Origin: Melanocharis versteri
Taxonomy: Eukaryota; Chordata; Aves; Passeriformes; Melanocharitidae
Direction: 5' to 3'
NCBI GenBank assembly: GCA_013397845.1
Contig: VZTG01009228.1
Coordinates: 1,448,502-1,512,501, forward strand
Length of the DNA stretch: 64,000 nt
Under the pieces are notes generated by a model. It did no database searches. It was not told where the DNA came from and saw nothing but the letters and a program-made list of their open reading frames with translations. Shown piece by piece: positions 1-14,800 of this stretch (its first letter is position 1; each line of letters starts with the position of its first letter). The position numbers and the translations under genes are program-made.

Positions 1-3000
1 GAGGGAAATCAAGCAAACATTTACAGCTAGCTTGTCTTCAAAACGCATTGGGGCTTTTTCGCTATCTAAAATACTGTTCAAGTCTGGAAGCTGCGTTCTA
101 ATTTATAGCTGCAGCAACCTCTCTGCTTTACCTGTGAATTACCTTAAGAGTGCACAGTAAAGCTGAGTTACTCATCAGGAAAATGTCTGCTTCTACGACT
201 AAGAAAATCAGCCATAATAAAAGGCAGACAGCATTTGCTGGATGCAAAAAGGCCTCTGCAATTATCACTTAATTGTCCTTCATGGGCCAGTACTGGGAGT
301 CTCATACTTTCCCCTTAAGGTTGCTCCCTTCTTCAGCACTTTTCTTAACTGTCTACTTAATTAGTCTTCCTTCCTGGGCTTAATTGTGAATTTGTTTTGA
401 TTAATTAGCCTCAGAGCTCACTTGGCACTAACTGAAATATAGGAGAAGTGCTCCGTTTCTTCAGTGTATAGGCTACTGCATCCTAGGGGAGCCCCCTCTT
501 TGTCAGCAATAAAATTTCAAGTTCAGATAGTGTTTGAAAAAAACTTTTTTGTAATTAACTTTCAATTCTTGTAATTACTCCCGCTGTACTACAACACAAA
601 AGTGTTGCTAACATAAAGAAAGGGTAAAATTCATTAAATTCAGGCCTCTTCTTCAGTGGATTATACATCATGCTCATTAGCTGAACCCTGTAGTTTTAGA
701 TAAGATGGCACAATGCTCATAAATGCAAGTGATCAGATCACAACTAGAATCCCAAGCCAGGTGTGTGGGTTACCAGCAGAGACAGCTCTGTCCTTGTGGC
801 ACCAACAGCAGACAACCTTTTCCATACCAATCTATTCAAAGTTATTGAGCTTCATTGAAGACACTTTACATAACCCAGACCAGTCAGTCTGCAACACCTT
901 TGAGCACTAATGTCGAGCTCTTCATTATGTTTACACCTCTCATATCACCCCTTTCCTCCCCCTCTTTACAGCACGTTCACTCCAGAAGACACCCTCACAG
1001 CGTTACCATGCTGTGATGCATCTGCCATCTTGATCAATTCTCATTTCAGATACTATTACTGAAAACCTAAGAAAAGGCATTTTTAAACACCATCACAGTG
1101 AAAAACTTTAATAAGCTAAATGAAATAATGTGTTAACAGCTATCATACCCATTTAACAAACTTCCTAAATATTTGTCAAGAGTACTGGAATTATTCTGTT
1201 TTCAAATTTAAAAGTCCTTACCTATCGCACTGCAAAGAAAAATTTAAAATCTTATTCTAGACATTAATATTTTTTCTTGTGAACACTTTTAGACTTACAT
1301 CTCAACTCAACAGTCAGACTGACAAAGTAAACACTTTGTTTCTTCCAGCTCCTTGTTTTAATCACTGTTGCTCTTGTGCTCCAAAAAGGACTGCAGAAGG
1401 AGTGCAGAGTTCCTGTGCTTTTACAACCGTTTGTGTGGCACCTTTACTCAGGCACAGAAGCTCAAATGAAACAGATCAGAACAGAAGCTTTGTAAGTGGG
1501 CTTAAAAACACAGAGCAGCTCTGCAGGCTGACTGATGGTCAACCATGTTTTCATCTTAGAACTGGACCATAGGACTCACTTTGGTTGTCAAATCCTAACT
1601 GAAGCTCATCCATGCAACCCAAAACGTTTGCCTTTGAGATTTCTTCTGACTATATTTGTGAACATCTGTGAAGTGACAGGATTCTGCCATGGAAATGTAC
1701 CAGCTTGGAAAAACTAAGATATTCAGTTACAACAGCTGTCAATACCACTGAAGAGGCATGGTCCATGCTCTTCAGTTGGATTTATCACCTGCAATCAATC
1801 ACCACTTAAGTAAATACTGTATTACAAAAGACATCATGCCGAGTCTATACATCAGTAGAAATACAAGAAATATTCCTTAATGCTGAAATACCTTTTCAGC
1901 TGTTATGAAATGAGGAAATAGCTCTTTAAGTTTATTGCATTCCCCAAATGTTAATTTAAAATCATCTGCAGATAACCAATTTAGTTGTGCACTTGAAAAA
2001 TAGAAGAAGCTCTATTTGTGCCTCAACAGTTTGTTTTATTGGTCCTGTTTATTTTGTCTGTAATTACTCAGCTCACAATCTCCTATTTTATGTTTACAGA
2101 GTTGTACAAATATGGATGTGCATACACATCTGACTGTTCTGCAATCATTCTTCTGCTAATTTAAGCTTCAAAAAGCTTTGTTTAGTAAAACAGGAACAGC
2201 TTTCTAACCAAATGAAACTACAAAAAGATAGATTTGCAAAATAATCTACTAACCTGTAATTTTTTTGAAAGGAGACAAAGCCTTCAAAACTCTGACTTTT
2301 TATTGTGGCAGGACTTCCCAGTTAAGCCTCTTAAAACAAGCCCCTGGATGTTACCACAGTACCTACTATAGAAGACTTGAACCTATTAACATGAAGCTGA
2401 AATATGTGACTTGGCTTTTGTTTCCAGCTCTCTCAATTAGTGTTGACAGAAAGCAACGAATTAATATACTGAAACAGGGATACCCCACCAGGATATCAGT
2501 ATGTATCCTCCAGGAACAGTAAGTGTATCACACAGACAACAGAAAAGGCCATGTGTCTTTCAAGACTAAGACTCTAACTTCACAACAGGTAACACTGGTT
2601 AACCAACTTCAGCCTAGCTCTGCAAAAACCTGGCTAAACCACAGTAGCCAGTGGAACTGAGATAACCCAACAGAGCAGAAAATAGGCTGGCAAAAAGAAT
2701 CACACATATGCAGGAAGAACACTAACTTCTCACATTTCTGAAGAGGCTTATTTCTTTGCAATATCCTGTTTGGCCTGATGTATACAAAAATGTAGGAAGC
2801 AGGAGCCAAAACAAGACCAGGCAGAGGTGAAACATCAGCTGCTGCTTCTGACTAACAACTGATTATTGATTGACACACTGCACAACTCAGCAGCCACGGG
2901 AGTCCTGGCACTCAGAACATTCTCCTGCACCTACTCACACTATATGTAGGCTAATGACACAGCAGCAAATTTCTAACAAGTGCCAAGTTGAAGAAAAAAA

Positions 3001-5825
3001 TTTGAAATGCAATCCAGACCAATGGTGAACAACCCAGGTCCTGCTGTGCACTAATGTTTTAAAGAACAATTTTGTGCAAGTGGCTGCAACAAGCACAACA
3101 TCCATGTAACTGAATGAACTTAGCAACCTTCAGTAGTTAAGTCCTACTGTGAATGGCAACTGATTTACATCTCGTTGCAAGAGAATTCAACTAAATTTAT
3201 CTCCACCTGTAACACACTCTTCTTCCTGCCTTTCAAAAACCAGACTAATGAGTGCAGAGGCCAGCAAAGGACTAAGAGCTGTGCTTGACGCCCCATCTAC
3301 TGGCAAATAATAGAATTGTTGCTAAACCAGAGCAATATTCCAGAGAACATCCCTTGGCAAACCTGATATTGCTTCTTAAAGAAAAAGTAAACCACAAACA
3401 TATTCAGATGTAGTCCAACTACAAAATGTTCTCTGCAAACAGAGACACAGGACATTTCTCCCAAGAAATCGACCAGCCAGAAAGCAACAAAACCATCCAG
3501 CCTAAAAAGTGACACCCTGTCCTCTTGACACTCACAGCCAGAGAATTAGGCATGCTGACCTCAAACCTGCACTTGAACATCTGCATTTTCCAGCCTGTGT
3601 CAGGAAAAGGTCTGCACACATTACTTCTGTTCAGGAAAGCATCCTGAAGAACTTACTGCTCTTAACCCAAAAGAAAACCCCTCACAACCTTGCTGCCAAG
3701 TTGCAGTAGAGTGCAGTGGGGGAAGACAAATCAGTGCCTGATATGACATGGGAAATGCCATCACTTCTCATCACAGCCCACCAAATGAAAACACATCCCT
3801 GGCAAGCAGCAGCCTGCTGAGCTCTGCCACAGCATCCACCTACACTCTCCTTTAGGACCACAAACTCTGTAGTCCATCCACATAAGGTACCTACACTAAC
3901 CCCTTAAATAGCCATCCTTCTGCTACCCAATCTACAGACAGGTAACACAGAAAAGAATTTGCAGGGTATTTTCGTTCAGAACTCCCTGGCCATTAACACA
4001 ACTGAAAAGTTTTCTTGTTCTGATTTTCAGCTGGAACCAATTTGCTGCTGGGATCAGAGACCATCACATCCATGGCATGACCACTGGGAGACCTGCTTGG
4101 GATAGAAGCAGAGTCTTTGGTTTAATCCTAGCCCTGTACTTTTTCCAAGTGGCAAAATTCCAGATCTCTGTAGGCCTGAGGAGTTGAAAGACTCCAAAAC
4201 TAAACGTTTTAGTGGGTGGGATCCCCTCAAGCAGTGAGACAGCATGTGTGCCCATCTGGTAGCTGGTATGGCTCCAGCACAGGAAGGACATTATGTGAAT
4301 CTTGCTGACCTTGAAGAGACCAATCCAAGCCCAAAATTTAGAAAAGCTGCCAACATCAAATTTATATCTAGTAACTAAATATTTTTTTCTTTTTTAACTC
4401 TGAAACTGCTTACAAAAGTTGAGGCTGGAAAAATAAAGGTCTTTCTGTGTAGTCTGAATTCTGACAGTAAATAGTTTGTTTCAAGACAGAACTAAATGGC
4501 CATAGGCACGTTCCTGTTTCATCCTCTCAGAATTACATGTGACTTAACCATGAATGAAAAGACAGCACACGACTTCTACCAAGTATTTCCACTGTCGGTC
4601 TATACATGCACTAACCATAGGAATTACTGCTTGAAAGAGAGTAACAAAAAGTATTATCTGAAATGCCCCAATCTAAAGGATCTTTCACAGAGGCATGGTA
4701 ATCTTGGTCTCCAAGCCCTTTAACAGACACAGGAAGTTAGCTGACAGCTGAAAGCCAATTCCTCTTTCCTACTTGAATGTATACTCTAGATTTAGCATAA
4801 GATCATGGCCAAGACTGGTTACAAGGTTAGTGCTCAATCCTCAAGTCCTTAAAAGTTCACAGTTCCAATTCAATTTTCCTTATCTCCTTCTCTTCCAGGA
4901 TAGCAATGACCAGAGAGAGAAACCAGCATACAAGAATAGCTGTAGTTTATCCTTATCTTCAGCCAGAAGGAACCTGGAAGAGCTTAGGAGACAAATGCTA
5001 TGTATACCATCTGCTGTCTAGACTTGGCTTCTGGAGTATACAGTATAATTACAGCTTTCCCAAAGGTCCTCATTATTATCCAGGAACACAGCAAGCAAAT
5101 CAAAAGGAGATATTAAAGTAATACATTCGGCAATGACCTATCACTGTTACACAAAATAAAGCTATCAACAATGTTCAGAGCTAATCAGGCCATAGCTTCC
5201 ACACAAAAGACACAACTGATAAGCTCCTACTTAAGAGCTCCTATTTTCCTATTCAGATTGGAGGCACTTATCATCCAGCTGCCAGACAAGGAAGGGGCGC
5301 CTGTCGTTAACATATGAGAAGGCAGCTGGACCCCAGCACAGCAGCATTGCAGCAGCCCATCTCCTAGACAACAATTACTGGAATGCAAACAGCAGGTTCG
5401 TCATTTACACAGAGATTATTCTAAGCAGGTTGTACCAGGCAGTCGTTAAGACTGTATCAGATGTTAGCTGAAGATGTCAACGGTTTTTCAAGTGCTAAGC
5501 ATCTTCAGGGAGATTAAGCATATTGATACAATTTGGAACAATAAATACACCCGCACATTTCATACTTGTATCTTTCTGTCACTGGATGGCACAAGAACAA
5601 TAACTGATGCAGAGCAAGGCCCTTCAGTATGTCATTTCAGTTTGACAGCAAGCTACCAACATCCTTCTGGCTTTTTCCTCAACTCTTCTTATGTTGATTT
5701 CAGCTACTCTGTATTCATTTGTAATATTACGGTGGGCCCACTCAAACATTTTTGTATGTAAAAAGAACTTCAGAATATAAAAAAATTTGACATGTGCTTA
5801 AGCAAACTTCTTTGCAGAAAGTTCT
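1..5825. other. Region downstream of CENPC, no gene recognised
   Basis: AT-rich sequence lying 3' of the CENPC stop codon (CENPC runs right to left). The first few hundred bases below 5826 should be CENPC 3' UTR, but I could not fix its end. No AATAAA on the minus strand stands close to the stop. An ATTAAA (plus-strand tttaat, 4121-4126) and an AATAAA (plus-strand tttatt, near 2298) are the first weak candidates. Open frames here are short, leucine/serine/cysteine-rich and lack splice context. I see no conserved exon, RNA gene or clear transposon. Confidence 0.5.
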
Positions 5826-5899
5826 TCACCTGTCTTTGAGTTGTGTGAAGAGAAGAACACTTTCTTCATTCAGAAGATTACGTATGTTATATCCATTTC
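5826..5899 (-). CDS. CENPC: CENPC exon 17: cupin end and stop codon
   Basis: 74 bp encoding GNGYNIRNLLNEESVLLFTQ, LKDR, then TGA at 5826-5828. Human ends YYNIKNLRNEESVLLFTQIKR, so the C-terminus is complete. Acceptor TTTGTTTGTAG. The 3' UTR continues to lower coordinates. Confidence 0.97.
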
Positions 5900-8800
5900 C
5901 TACAAACAAAAACAGAGTAAGATTTCCTTAGGAGCCACTGGCAATTTTGAAAGTCCTGTCCTGTCTTCAGACAAGTACAGTTTTATTTTATATACTTTAA
6001 CAGAAGGAGCATTAGTTCCTAATCTAGGATGCCACTCTTACAGGCAGGTCAGTGTATTTCAAAGAGATGACAAGGAATACAGCTAGTGTAATTTACTTTA
6101 ATCTTTGCTTAGAAGATTTTTACTGAGAAGAATGTAACAGGCCCGAGCTCTCAGCTCTCAAAACCCACAATAAAACTTTAAGGTGACTGAATTTACTTTA
6201 ACTTATTCCAACTGAAACTATCAATAAAAACTGCATATGGAAACTTACCTGCAGATCTTCACTTGAGATTTGCACACTAACACAACCACAAAATAGAATT
6301 ATCTAATAGGCCCTGAACATCGGGAATGAGCAACATCCCAACACTCATGTACAGCCACACAATGAATTACAGGGATGACCTGCCACAAACACTGCATTGC
6401 CCATCCAGCCATACTGAGACCAGCCATCAGGAAGCAGGGAAGAATGAAGTAGAGATCCTTATGGTCATACAAAACTTTCAGCATTTTATACAATCTGATT
6501 TCCCAAAAAGCAAATGACAAAATTATCTCTGCAGACACACTGAACTTTTAAGATTAAAAACAAACACCAAAAAAAACACTTCAAAGCATCAAGCATTAAT
6601 CCAACAATCATTGTTCAGTCAGGACATTGTGCTGAAAATTAACAGAAAAAAAGGGGCTAATTCCTCATTTTGTAAAGATAAGCCTCTTCACAAGAAAGCT
6701 GTACAAAAGCTCTCTACAGCTTCATGAACAGCCTGCTTTAACACTACTACAAAATCTCCTGACTAGTGTCTTAACCCACTGATGGGTGGCTTCCCATATG
6801 GAATTCATGCCACTTTTATATCAGAATGACAAAATCAGATCTTTAAATTATCAAAAACCATATGAAGTTACAACCTATTCAACAAGATATTCTGAACCTT
6901 CTATATACAAGCACAAAGCACAAAATACAGTGAACTGATCCAAATGGATTTTCATAATTTTACACAGGAAAAAAGCAGCAAGCATACAGTGACCGAAACA
7001 ATTAACTACCACTAACATTAAGCTGTCTGTGATATTTCTTCAACATTACAGCTAGTGACAGAACCAGAATACCAAGAGAAACTTACTCTTAGAACTTGGT
7101 AGTGTCATCAAAACTTTGAGGCCAACCCATATAAACAAGCAGTTTATGTATCCCTGCATTCAACAATTAGATCATCGACCCATGTCCAGTGTTGTGTCAC
7201 ATTCCGTTCTTCATCACCCTCTACTTTCCCATTTTCTATTCAATCTTCTCTCTTTCAATCATTCTGTTTGGTTTTGATTCCTAGCATGCTGATTTAGCCT
7301 CATGCACCTCCCAGCAGCTGGGTTTCAGACACATGTACTCACCTGCTGGAACATAGAAGTAGTCCCCCGCAGTCAGATAATACGATGTCTTGTGTAAAGT
7401 AACAACAACTTTGCCACTAATAATATGGAAAGCCTGAATGGAAGCCAAAGGGTTCTAAGGTTAGCAACACTTCCTTTGCAAACATTTAAGAAAGATATCC
7501 AAGAAAACACTTGCATACATATAACAAAACCCCAAATCAGCTAGCAGAGCTGCAATCCCTTTTCCCCACACTGATGAAAAATAAGACGCACAGCTCAAAG
7601 GGGGGATGGGGTTCAGTTTTGTTTTTCTGATATTTCCATCTTGCCTGCAAGATCCAGAAAGTAGGAGCACATGAACATACAGATTTAATACAAAGCAAAG
7701 CAGGGCAATGTGCATGCAAAGTACCTCTAGCAAACGATTCATTAACGTTTATTTGTTTTGGAAGGGTGGGGGGAACTCTCAACTTCATATGTTACTTCCA
7801 ACTGCCTCAACAGATCTTCTGTTTACAAAGTCCATTTTATAAAAAATTTTGAAAAAGCACACTTACTATTGTATCCATGTGGACAAACTGGTGCCCCTTT
7901 TCTTTAAATGGTTTCAGAATCAATCTACCAGTTGCAAAAAGAGATGTATTCAAATTTTTGTATATTTCTACTGCTTCATCTTTGACACAGTAAGTGCGAC
8001 TGCTTGCAGTGTTGATACAATCTACAAAAAATGTCCAGGAGATTAACATTCATGCTATCATACAATTAGTCTTGTTACATGCTCAGTGCAATACATATTG
8101 TTTCAGTGTGACACCTCCAAAAGCTAGACTCAATATTTAGCTGAAAAATCAGGACACTTTTTGTCTCCCCCTCAGAACTTTCTCCAGAAGAGCAAAGAAT
8201 ATTTCAAAACCTCACCATTTTATGCCCAATGTGGCATGAACATTTTTTTTTCTTATCAGTCTACATAATTCACGAAGTCCCTTGGTCACATCCCCTCAAC
8301 TCACCTAGATGTACTTCCTTATTTGTTACTGGGTCCAGTACAACGGTTGGCTTAGATGCATCAGCTAGGCTGTGGTCCAAACGTGCAGGCATCTCTCGTC
8401 TGTCTGAGGATACTAAGAAACCAAAACAAAACCAGAAAAGTAATCACTATAGATTTTTAAAAGTTAATAATTTAACCACAACTTTTCCACAATTCTAACG
8501 TCACACATTAAGCGCTTAAATTTCCTTTAATAAATGACTAAATAGACTGAATACTCTTCCTTCAAATAAAGAAAACCATCCATAACAATTCTGTGAAAAT
8601 GTCCTTTTCATTGAAATTGTTTCTGTGTGTAATAGATGAACACTCTCTAAATCCTAAGGAATTTCCTAGGGGAATGCCAACTATTTATCCTATGATATTA
8701 ACAACAGTATTTACTCAAAAGTAAACTCTGTGTTTTGAGAGAAGTGTTTTTCTAGCAACAGATGGTGAGAGAATATGAAATACGTGATGAAGTGTGAAGA

Positions 8801-11800
8801 ACAAGTGTTTTTGCTCTTACCTATTGTTGATAGGCATCAGGAGACTTAAGAGAGAAAGTGTTGAAAAGATAAGCACATGTCCAATTTTCCTTTTCTCAAG
8901 AAATAACATTACAGGAATCTCACTGTAAGTTGTAAATCTGAGAACTATTTCTATAATAAAAAGGATTTTTCCAGAGAAAGAAACATCCTAAGAATTGATG
9001 ACAACATTATGCTTTTCAAACAGAAAAGAGATGCTTTAGAATGTTCACGGCAGAATAAATATCTCAAAGCTCTCTAGCAGAATTCTCTTAAGCAGACAAT
9101 TTTAGCTCTACAGTGCACAGGAAATTTCTTTAAACACAGCCAGAAGAAGCATGCTAAAGGCAAGCTATAGCACTTTGTAGGCACTCATGGCAGCTTAAAT
9201 ACTCTTACAGCAAGACAGTCAGGGGAGGAAGAAAGTTAGTGTGCTTGAACAGCTTTGTTCCAACATAACCATCTCTCTATAAAAAGAAGCAGCCACAGGT
9301 GTAACTCTACAGCTATAAAAACAGAATTTTTATTGTATCAATAACATTTAAGAATTCGTGCTAGAAATTTTACTTGGCTGACAGGCCTTATATGCATCAC
9401 TAAGACTCAAGGATGTGAGTGAAAGACTATCTCTGAGGATGAATGTCTGTCACAGAGGAAATCAATCACTTCTGGAAGACAGTTTAAAGGCACTCGAAGC
9501 AACCAATGGTTCTTGTAAGATACAGTATGAACAGTCAGTACCAGCTCAGGTTCTCAGGGGCTGCAAATGATTCGTATTACAATATAAACTGTACTTTGAT
9601 CAAAGATGGATCGAGACCAGGGTCCTGTGTCCCATCAGTGGCCCAAAACAGATATTCCTTCCATTCCCAAACACGCCGTAATAATGTACTGACACTTCAA
9701 CAGAATACTTTCCACCTCTAACCTGGAGCTCACACACTTTACTTAGAGTTGTTAACTGTTAAGTCTCCTGTTAATATATCTGGTTCTTGCCTTAAAACTA
9801 CATAAATATTTTTATGCACAAGATTCTGGGGCAGGAAGCACACAGTGAGAATGACCACCTAATTTTGCTGAAGAACCCAGCTCTCACTGTCTTGCTTCCA
9901 CAACTTCTAGATCTCATGTTTAAAAAAACAGGTAGAAAACCCCAACAAGATCATTTATTTCTATTTTCCTTCTCCGTGTCACTCATGATTTCAGACTTGT
10001 TTTTAGCCCTCTTCCTTAGAAGCCTCCATAGTATTCTCTTCAGGGCTGAGGAGTCTCCAGTACAGAAGTCCTTCCATGTTTTTGATGAGTTTCCCTAAAC
10101 TTTCTCTAGTCCTATCACTTTCTTTTTGAGGTAAGGAATAAAACTTACACAAAACACATGTAAAATCAGAAATTAGCACCTACACTGATTGTTTTCTTCC
10201 TTATTTCTCTGATTATTATTTCAGCCCTGATTAGTTTAGTGCTACTACTGTATGGCATTTTCCATGCTTGTTTAGCACTTGTTTTATTAGTTCTGTAACT
10301 TCACAGAGAAATGCTTCAGCTTCAAACAAAAGCTCTAGACAGTCCCCATAAAGAAAGGCTCTTTAGCATTAAAACAACTTCCAGAGAGCACAGCAAAAAT
10401 AATTTGGCTTTTGGACTTTGACTCTCTTTTCTGAGCACTACTTACATATTTATTATCTACTGGCCAGAGAGTCTCTGTTTGTTTAAACACAGATTTATTG
10501 CCCACTTTTAACTGTTCATAAAGCTCTCTCTTCACCTACCGTGTTGTGGTTTTGTATTTAACCTACAACAGCTTGAAACCCTACTAACACTCCCCACTGC
10601 ATTTTTAGATGTGTTATTACAGGTATCAGTAAAAAGGCTACAAGTTTTTATACCCGAAATGTGCACACTAGCATCATGATCTGAACACAAAGTAAGAACA
10701 GTTTAGTTTCTTCAGCCTCTGCTTTAAAGGCACAACAGCACCTCTGTGCATGTCTGGCATTTCTTCCTTTCTTACGCTGAGAAGTGAGCAATTTTACAAC
10801 AAGAATGTACGGCATTGCTATAGATCCAGTAGGAGCAGGTTTTTCCACATCAGATCACATTAATACATTATGTTATAAAATTATTTTCACCCAGAGAGAG
10901 AATTGAGTGTTTATGGAAGTAAAATCTTAGAGCAATAGAGCATTTGATTAAAGAGACTTTTTTAAGTCTCCAAAGGAAAAAAAGTCTGTGCTCATACTTG
11001 TTTTATCCCTTTTCTGCTTGGGACGATCCTTCCTCCTTTTACTCTTCCTGGGAGATTCTGTTTCTGGATGCACTAGTCCACTAATCACAAGCCCTCCTGA
11101 AACAAAAGGAAGTTAAACAAAGTTCACTAAGTCACAGTAAATTTAAAAGAATGCAAACTTGCACAACCAACCAGCATTTCAATTGAGAATACACCTCTGT
11201 GATGCTGAACTTTTCAAACCACTTTAGAAAGCCAGAACAAACAAAAAAGCTTTTCGACATTAAGTATTTTGGAGTGCAATGCAACTTGAGACATATTGAA
11301 AATAATTTGATTAAATTTCAGTCAAAGAACATTTCAAATAGCTGTGACACACAAGCAATTTTTTAAGAAAAAATATCACTTTTAGGGACACAAAGAAATA
11401 CTATTTTTGAGAGAACTAATAAATTAGGAAAGGATTAAACTAGGCTGAATTGTCAGTAAAAAAAATTCCTGAGAACAAGATCTATTATCTCACTTAGGGT
11501 ATTTAACACTGAGACTGAATAAAATATTACAGTATCGCTCTAGAAAACAATCCTCACACAAAGAGAAATGCTCCAAGGAATGATCCAGTAGATTGTCTCT
11601 TTTTCCAGTATCATACACAATCTCTGACATAAAAAACCCACTAGTACAGAGAAACTGTTCTGTTCTTCCCTCAACAGTGAAGGCAAGGGTACTCAACATG
11701 CTCTGCTAATACTATTTTCAGCTGACACAGGAGTGTCAGAAGAGAAAAAGACTACATGCAGAGATGACTAAGTAACTGGAGACCACAAAAATCTTTTTTA

Positions 11801-14800
11801 AAAAAGTTACCCAATATTAAGCATCTCTAAGTTCTGACAGCACAAGATCAGCTCACAGATTTCTCTTTTTTGCTCTATTAGAAGGAAGCAAATAGGTATT
11901 TAGGAACCAGTACCTGAAGGCTTCATAGTATAGTTTATGCGCTCGCCTCTCCAGTATTCCAGAGGTCTCAGCCGTATCCTTTTGGTCCGACGAACATTTG
12001 GTGTGTTGGAAGGCATTACTGATTTGAAGGATGAAGTCATTCACATTAAATATGAAAGAAAAACTCAGAGACAGAAAATACTAAGTATCCTTTCCTCTTG
12101 TTCTGTACCACAAGAGGGTCAGCACGTCCCAGCTGATATTTTTATCACATTGCTACCATGACAAGGAAATAGGGTTCAAGTATTGCCAAATGCCTTCTTT
12201 TGCATACATCAGTATTTCACTCTCCTTTTGCTTAAACAATCACCACCCTGACTTGACATTAGATTTCATTCTATATATCTCAGTGAACCACTGACACACA
12301 GACATTAGGAGCTCAAGGATAGCAAACATGCTACAACTGTGAAGACAAAACTCCCGACAAAGACTAAGAACCCTGCCTGAATCTGGAGGATTTCATTAGC
12401 AACCAAGAAAAGGCACTGCCTCGGTTATGGCAAGGGGAGGGTAACAGAGACTGCAAAAGCACATCCTTCTCTTCCAGATTCAGAAGTCCTGTTTCCAGGG
12501 TCCAGAAGAACAGCACTTTTGCAAACAGAAACTCCACACATTTCCAAGATTTCTCAGATATATATCTTTAGATGTACTAATCATATAGTCTCAACTTCCA
12601 AGTTAAGCTGCCATACATGAATACAGTAAGATATAATATTTTAGTATTTGTAAGAGTAAAAGCTCCTTAAGATCTCAGAGAAAATTAATCAAGAATATTT
12701 AAATGTTAAAAATGGTAAATACAAAAACAGTTGCTGAAACCGTTTTTGAAGGTTGACAACTAAAGTGTTGTGCATAAAATAATAATGAAGCCAATAAAAA
12801 AACACCCACAATGTGAAACAGACAAGCATGGGACTACAACTGACTGCATGCCCATTCTTCCATCCTATCCAGACTCAGACCACCACAGAAGGCAGGTTAT
12901 TTGCACCCTCGGTTTTACTGTGTAAAACCAATTCAAACTCTTACTGTTCTCATTGAACAGTAAGAGTTTGTCTTGACTCAGTTGTTTAGGAATATATTCA
13001 GTGCATGTAGCTGGGTGTGCAGCTGCAGTGCCAGCCAGAGATTGAGCTCTGGGTGAGAGCCTCAGGCAAGAGGTTGTGAACTGATGCTGACCCTTTACAC
13101 AACAAAGGGCACAGGGATCTGTGGCCCAGCCAGGTGACCGGACACTCAGGGACACAGCAGGAGCCGAGGAGTCAGCTGGAAGGACCAGCAGGACCCCAGA
13201 CTGTTGAGCACACTGACTATAAGGGTACAAAAGCCCAGATAGTCCTTTGTTCCAGTTTAAGCTGTTATTCCGTTTCTACACCATAAAACTGCTCAAGGGA
13301 ACCGGAGGTCTGAGACTCTGCTATGGGAACCCCAGGGTCAAGCCAGCAAGGAACCTTGTCTGGCTATGTAGGGAGTAAAGTGAGGCACCTGCCGGGGCAC
13401 TGGAGCCACCCACTGTGAAGGGGATTCAGTCCCAGGACTTAAAGTCTCTGGTGGGCAGAGTGCAACTGCCAGAGTGGCTCCTGGATGGTCAGACCTGAAA
13501 GTTTCCTTAACACAAAATCATGAAAAACAGAAGTGTGGCAGTTAAAAAGATAATTGTGGAATAGAGCAATAAAAAAAGAAACAATAGAAATTTTAAAAAA
13601 CAACTTTAAAATTAAGAGAAGGGCTATACCTGAAGAAATAACAAACCCTATCTGTAAATACTTGCGAACAGATGAACCCATTTCTAGGTATTTGCCTGTG
13701 TCTCCTTCAGCAATGTTTATATCAAGTTGAAAATGCATTTGCATTTACACACTTACATTATGACATTTTAAAATACTCTTACCTATTTTATTCCTTGCTA
13801 TATCGTCTGACAACAGCTGCCTTAATTTGTAATTCAAGTCTTCAGAATTCTCTGAAAACACATTCAAAAACCCCACCACCAGAGGCATTTATTAGTCCTG
13901 ACTTTTATTCAATACACTGACTAGAATCAGCCAAAAGTAACACAAACAGAAGTCCCAAGGATAGTGCTTCCACTAACATCTTTTGCTATAAACATATATG
14001 AAACACAGTGCAGATAAACAGTATCTGTAATTAATTTTAAACAGAGTAAACTTAAAAATTACTTGAAAACTATACATTCAAGTAAATACTCCTCAGACCT
14101 ACCCCTCTTGATAAAATGAACATTGACAAATTATAAACTACACATGTATTTTATTCATCAAAGTGCAAGGTCATTCAGATTTATATCACTCAAACCTAAC
14201 TTTAGAACAAATTTTTTACCAGAACACACACAAAACTGGCATCTGAAGAAAGCATTGCATGGACTAATAACATTCACATCTGGCTCTGAAACACTAAGGA
14301 AAAGACTTTGTATCTCCAGGGCTCATGTTCATTACGACAACATGTGTAACTTTTGTAGTGAAACTTAAAACTGAAACCAAACAAATAATAGTAACACACA
14401 CACACACACACAAAAACCCCGAACACAAAACCGAACCAAACAACTAACAAAAAACCCTCTAACACAACAAACCAAACCAAACCAAACAAACAACCCCCAC
14501 CAGAAGCCACCAAACCAAAGTATTCTTTGGCAAATGGGCCATGACTCCATTAATGCTGTAATTTGGCTCAGGGTTGCCTGAAGTGACTCCATACAGGACC
14601 ATCACATGGCAACACATCAAATTGGTACAAATTGAGCCTGAAAAATTTGTTCAAAGTATTTTGGAAAGAATAACTTTATCCTGGTAGACATGATGCCAAA
14701 CCATGGAGGGCCATGCTCTCCCAGCTAACAACATAAAGCTGGCATGCTGTACCACACACTTGGACAGAAATGTAACCACAGACAATAAAATCTGCATTTC

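Noticed and set aside
12865..13230. 121-codon minus-strand open frame
   Set aside because: Lies inside LTR copy A; the same family at 32386-32940 is interrupted, so it is not a conserved gene.
14274..14592. Val/Phe/Cys/Gly-rich minus-strand frames resembling membrane protein
   Set aside because: Translated A/C-rich low-complexity repeat.
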